A stretch of DNA of 64,000 bases from Chlorokybus atmophyticus (taxonomy: Eukaryota > Streptophyta > Chlorokybophyceae > Chlorokybales > Chlorokybaceae), in assembly GCA_009103225.1 (NCBI GenBank), contig RHPI01002402.1:491549-555548 (forward strand), read 5' to 3'. The position numbers and the translations under genes were made by a program. This document shows positions 63,621 to 64,000 of the stretch, in pieces. Positions within the stretch are counted from its first letter, which is position 1. Every line of letters begins with the position of its first letter. The notes beneath the pieces were generated by a model. It was not told the DNA's origin. It searched no databases and saw only the letters and a list, made by a program, of their open reading frames with translations.

Positions 63621-64000
63621 ATTGATGGTGCGGATCAACCGAAGTCACCAGTGGGCAAAAGCCGTGAGACCGTTGCACCAAACCCGAAGTCAGCTCCAGC
63701 TGAGGGTTCTACCAAGCTCGCAGGTGACAGTCCACCCTTGGCAGCAGAGTCTGGAGGGGTCCAGCAAGCACCTCCGCCGACGGATATCCCAGATGATGTC
63801 AGGGCAAAAGTGCGGGCGATGCTTTCATCTTTGTGACGTGCAAGTGAAGCTAGCTAGTGTACAGAATATGCACGTGATGTATGTACTACATGCTTGTGCG
63901 GACGTTAGGTAGTACCTGACATTGGAGCGGCTGTTATAAGTAACCATTTACTTGGGCTCCCTTCTAAGGACTGTCATAGACACATCTCATACATACATCC

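Overview
The window is nuclear DNA from a member of the green lineage, most likely a green alga. Every recognisable gene is split by short GT-AG introns (roughly 60-400 bp). The genes are typically plant or algal: a MED33/REF4-type Mediator subunit, a histone H3.3 with the plant residues T31, Y41, H87 and L90, an NCL-type EF-hand cation exchanger, a plant-type glutaminyl cyclase and a hydrolase with a chloroplast-type transit peptide. TGTAA, the chlorophyte poly(A) signal, lies downstream of several stop codons. I cannot name the species. Two N gaps (3091-3218 and 39786-39998) fall in introns.

Layout: 1-3518 (-) MED33, 3' part missing; 3950-10400 (+) RECQL4/Sld2-type helicase, 17 exons; 11360-12413 (-) mitoribosomal mL59/64-like; 12414-17909 not resolved; 17910-19893 (-) Kelch-BTB; 21004-22890 (+) RTN4IP1-like oxidoreductase; 22.9-24.4 kb foldback repeats and a 48-bp minisatellite; 24436-25748 (-) Myb/SANT-like protein with duplicated exons; 26953-30722 (+) NCL exchanger; 31563-33432 (+) IBA57; 33.9-35.4 kb AT-rich island; 35967-36934 (+) histone H3.3; 39581-42517 (+) secreted PhoPQ-related (PF10142) hydrolase-fold protein; 42.5-46.1 kb poorly resolved, with one good minus-strand exon; 46119-47474 (-) NTF2-like; 47746-49099 (+) GNAT acetyltransferase; 49718-51539 (-) membrane-anchored glutaminyl cyclase; 53460-54676 (-) F-box protein; 55712-58155 (+) plastid alpha/beta hydrolase; 58886-59852 (-) membrane RING-H2 E3 ligase; 60771-63620 (+) SWAP/SURP splicing regulator.

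The genes do not form one pathway, as expected for a eukaryotic chromosome. Several pairs are head to head and may share promoters: MED33/RECQL4 (431 bp, with an E2F-like site), NTF2-like/GNAT (271 bp), RING-H2/SWAP (918 bp) and F-box/hydrolase (about 1 kb). The most interesting content is the RECQL4 gene. It joins a Sld2-like replication-initiation N-terminus, a SAP-like motif, three tandem repeats rich in CDK-type sites and a RecQ helicase in one protein. Exon boundaries were placed by eye from splice consensus, reading-frame closure and remembered family conservation; no search was run.
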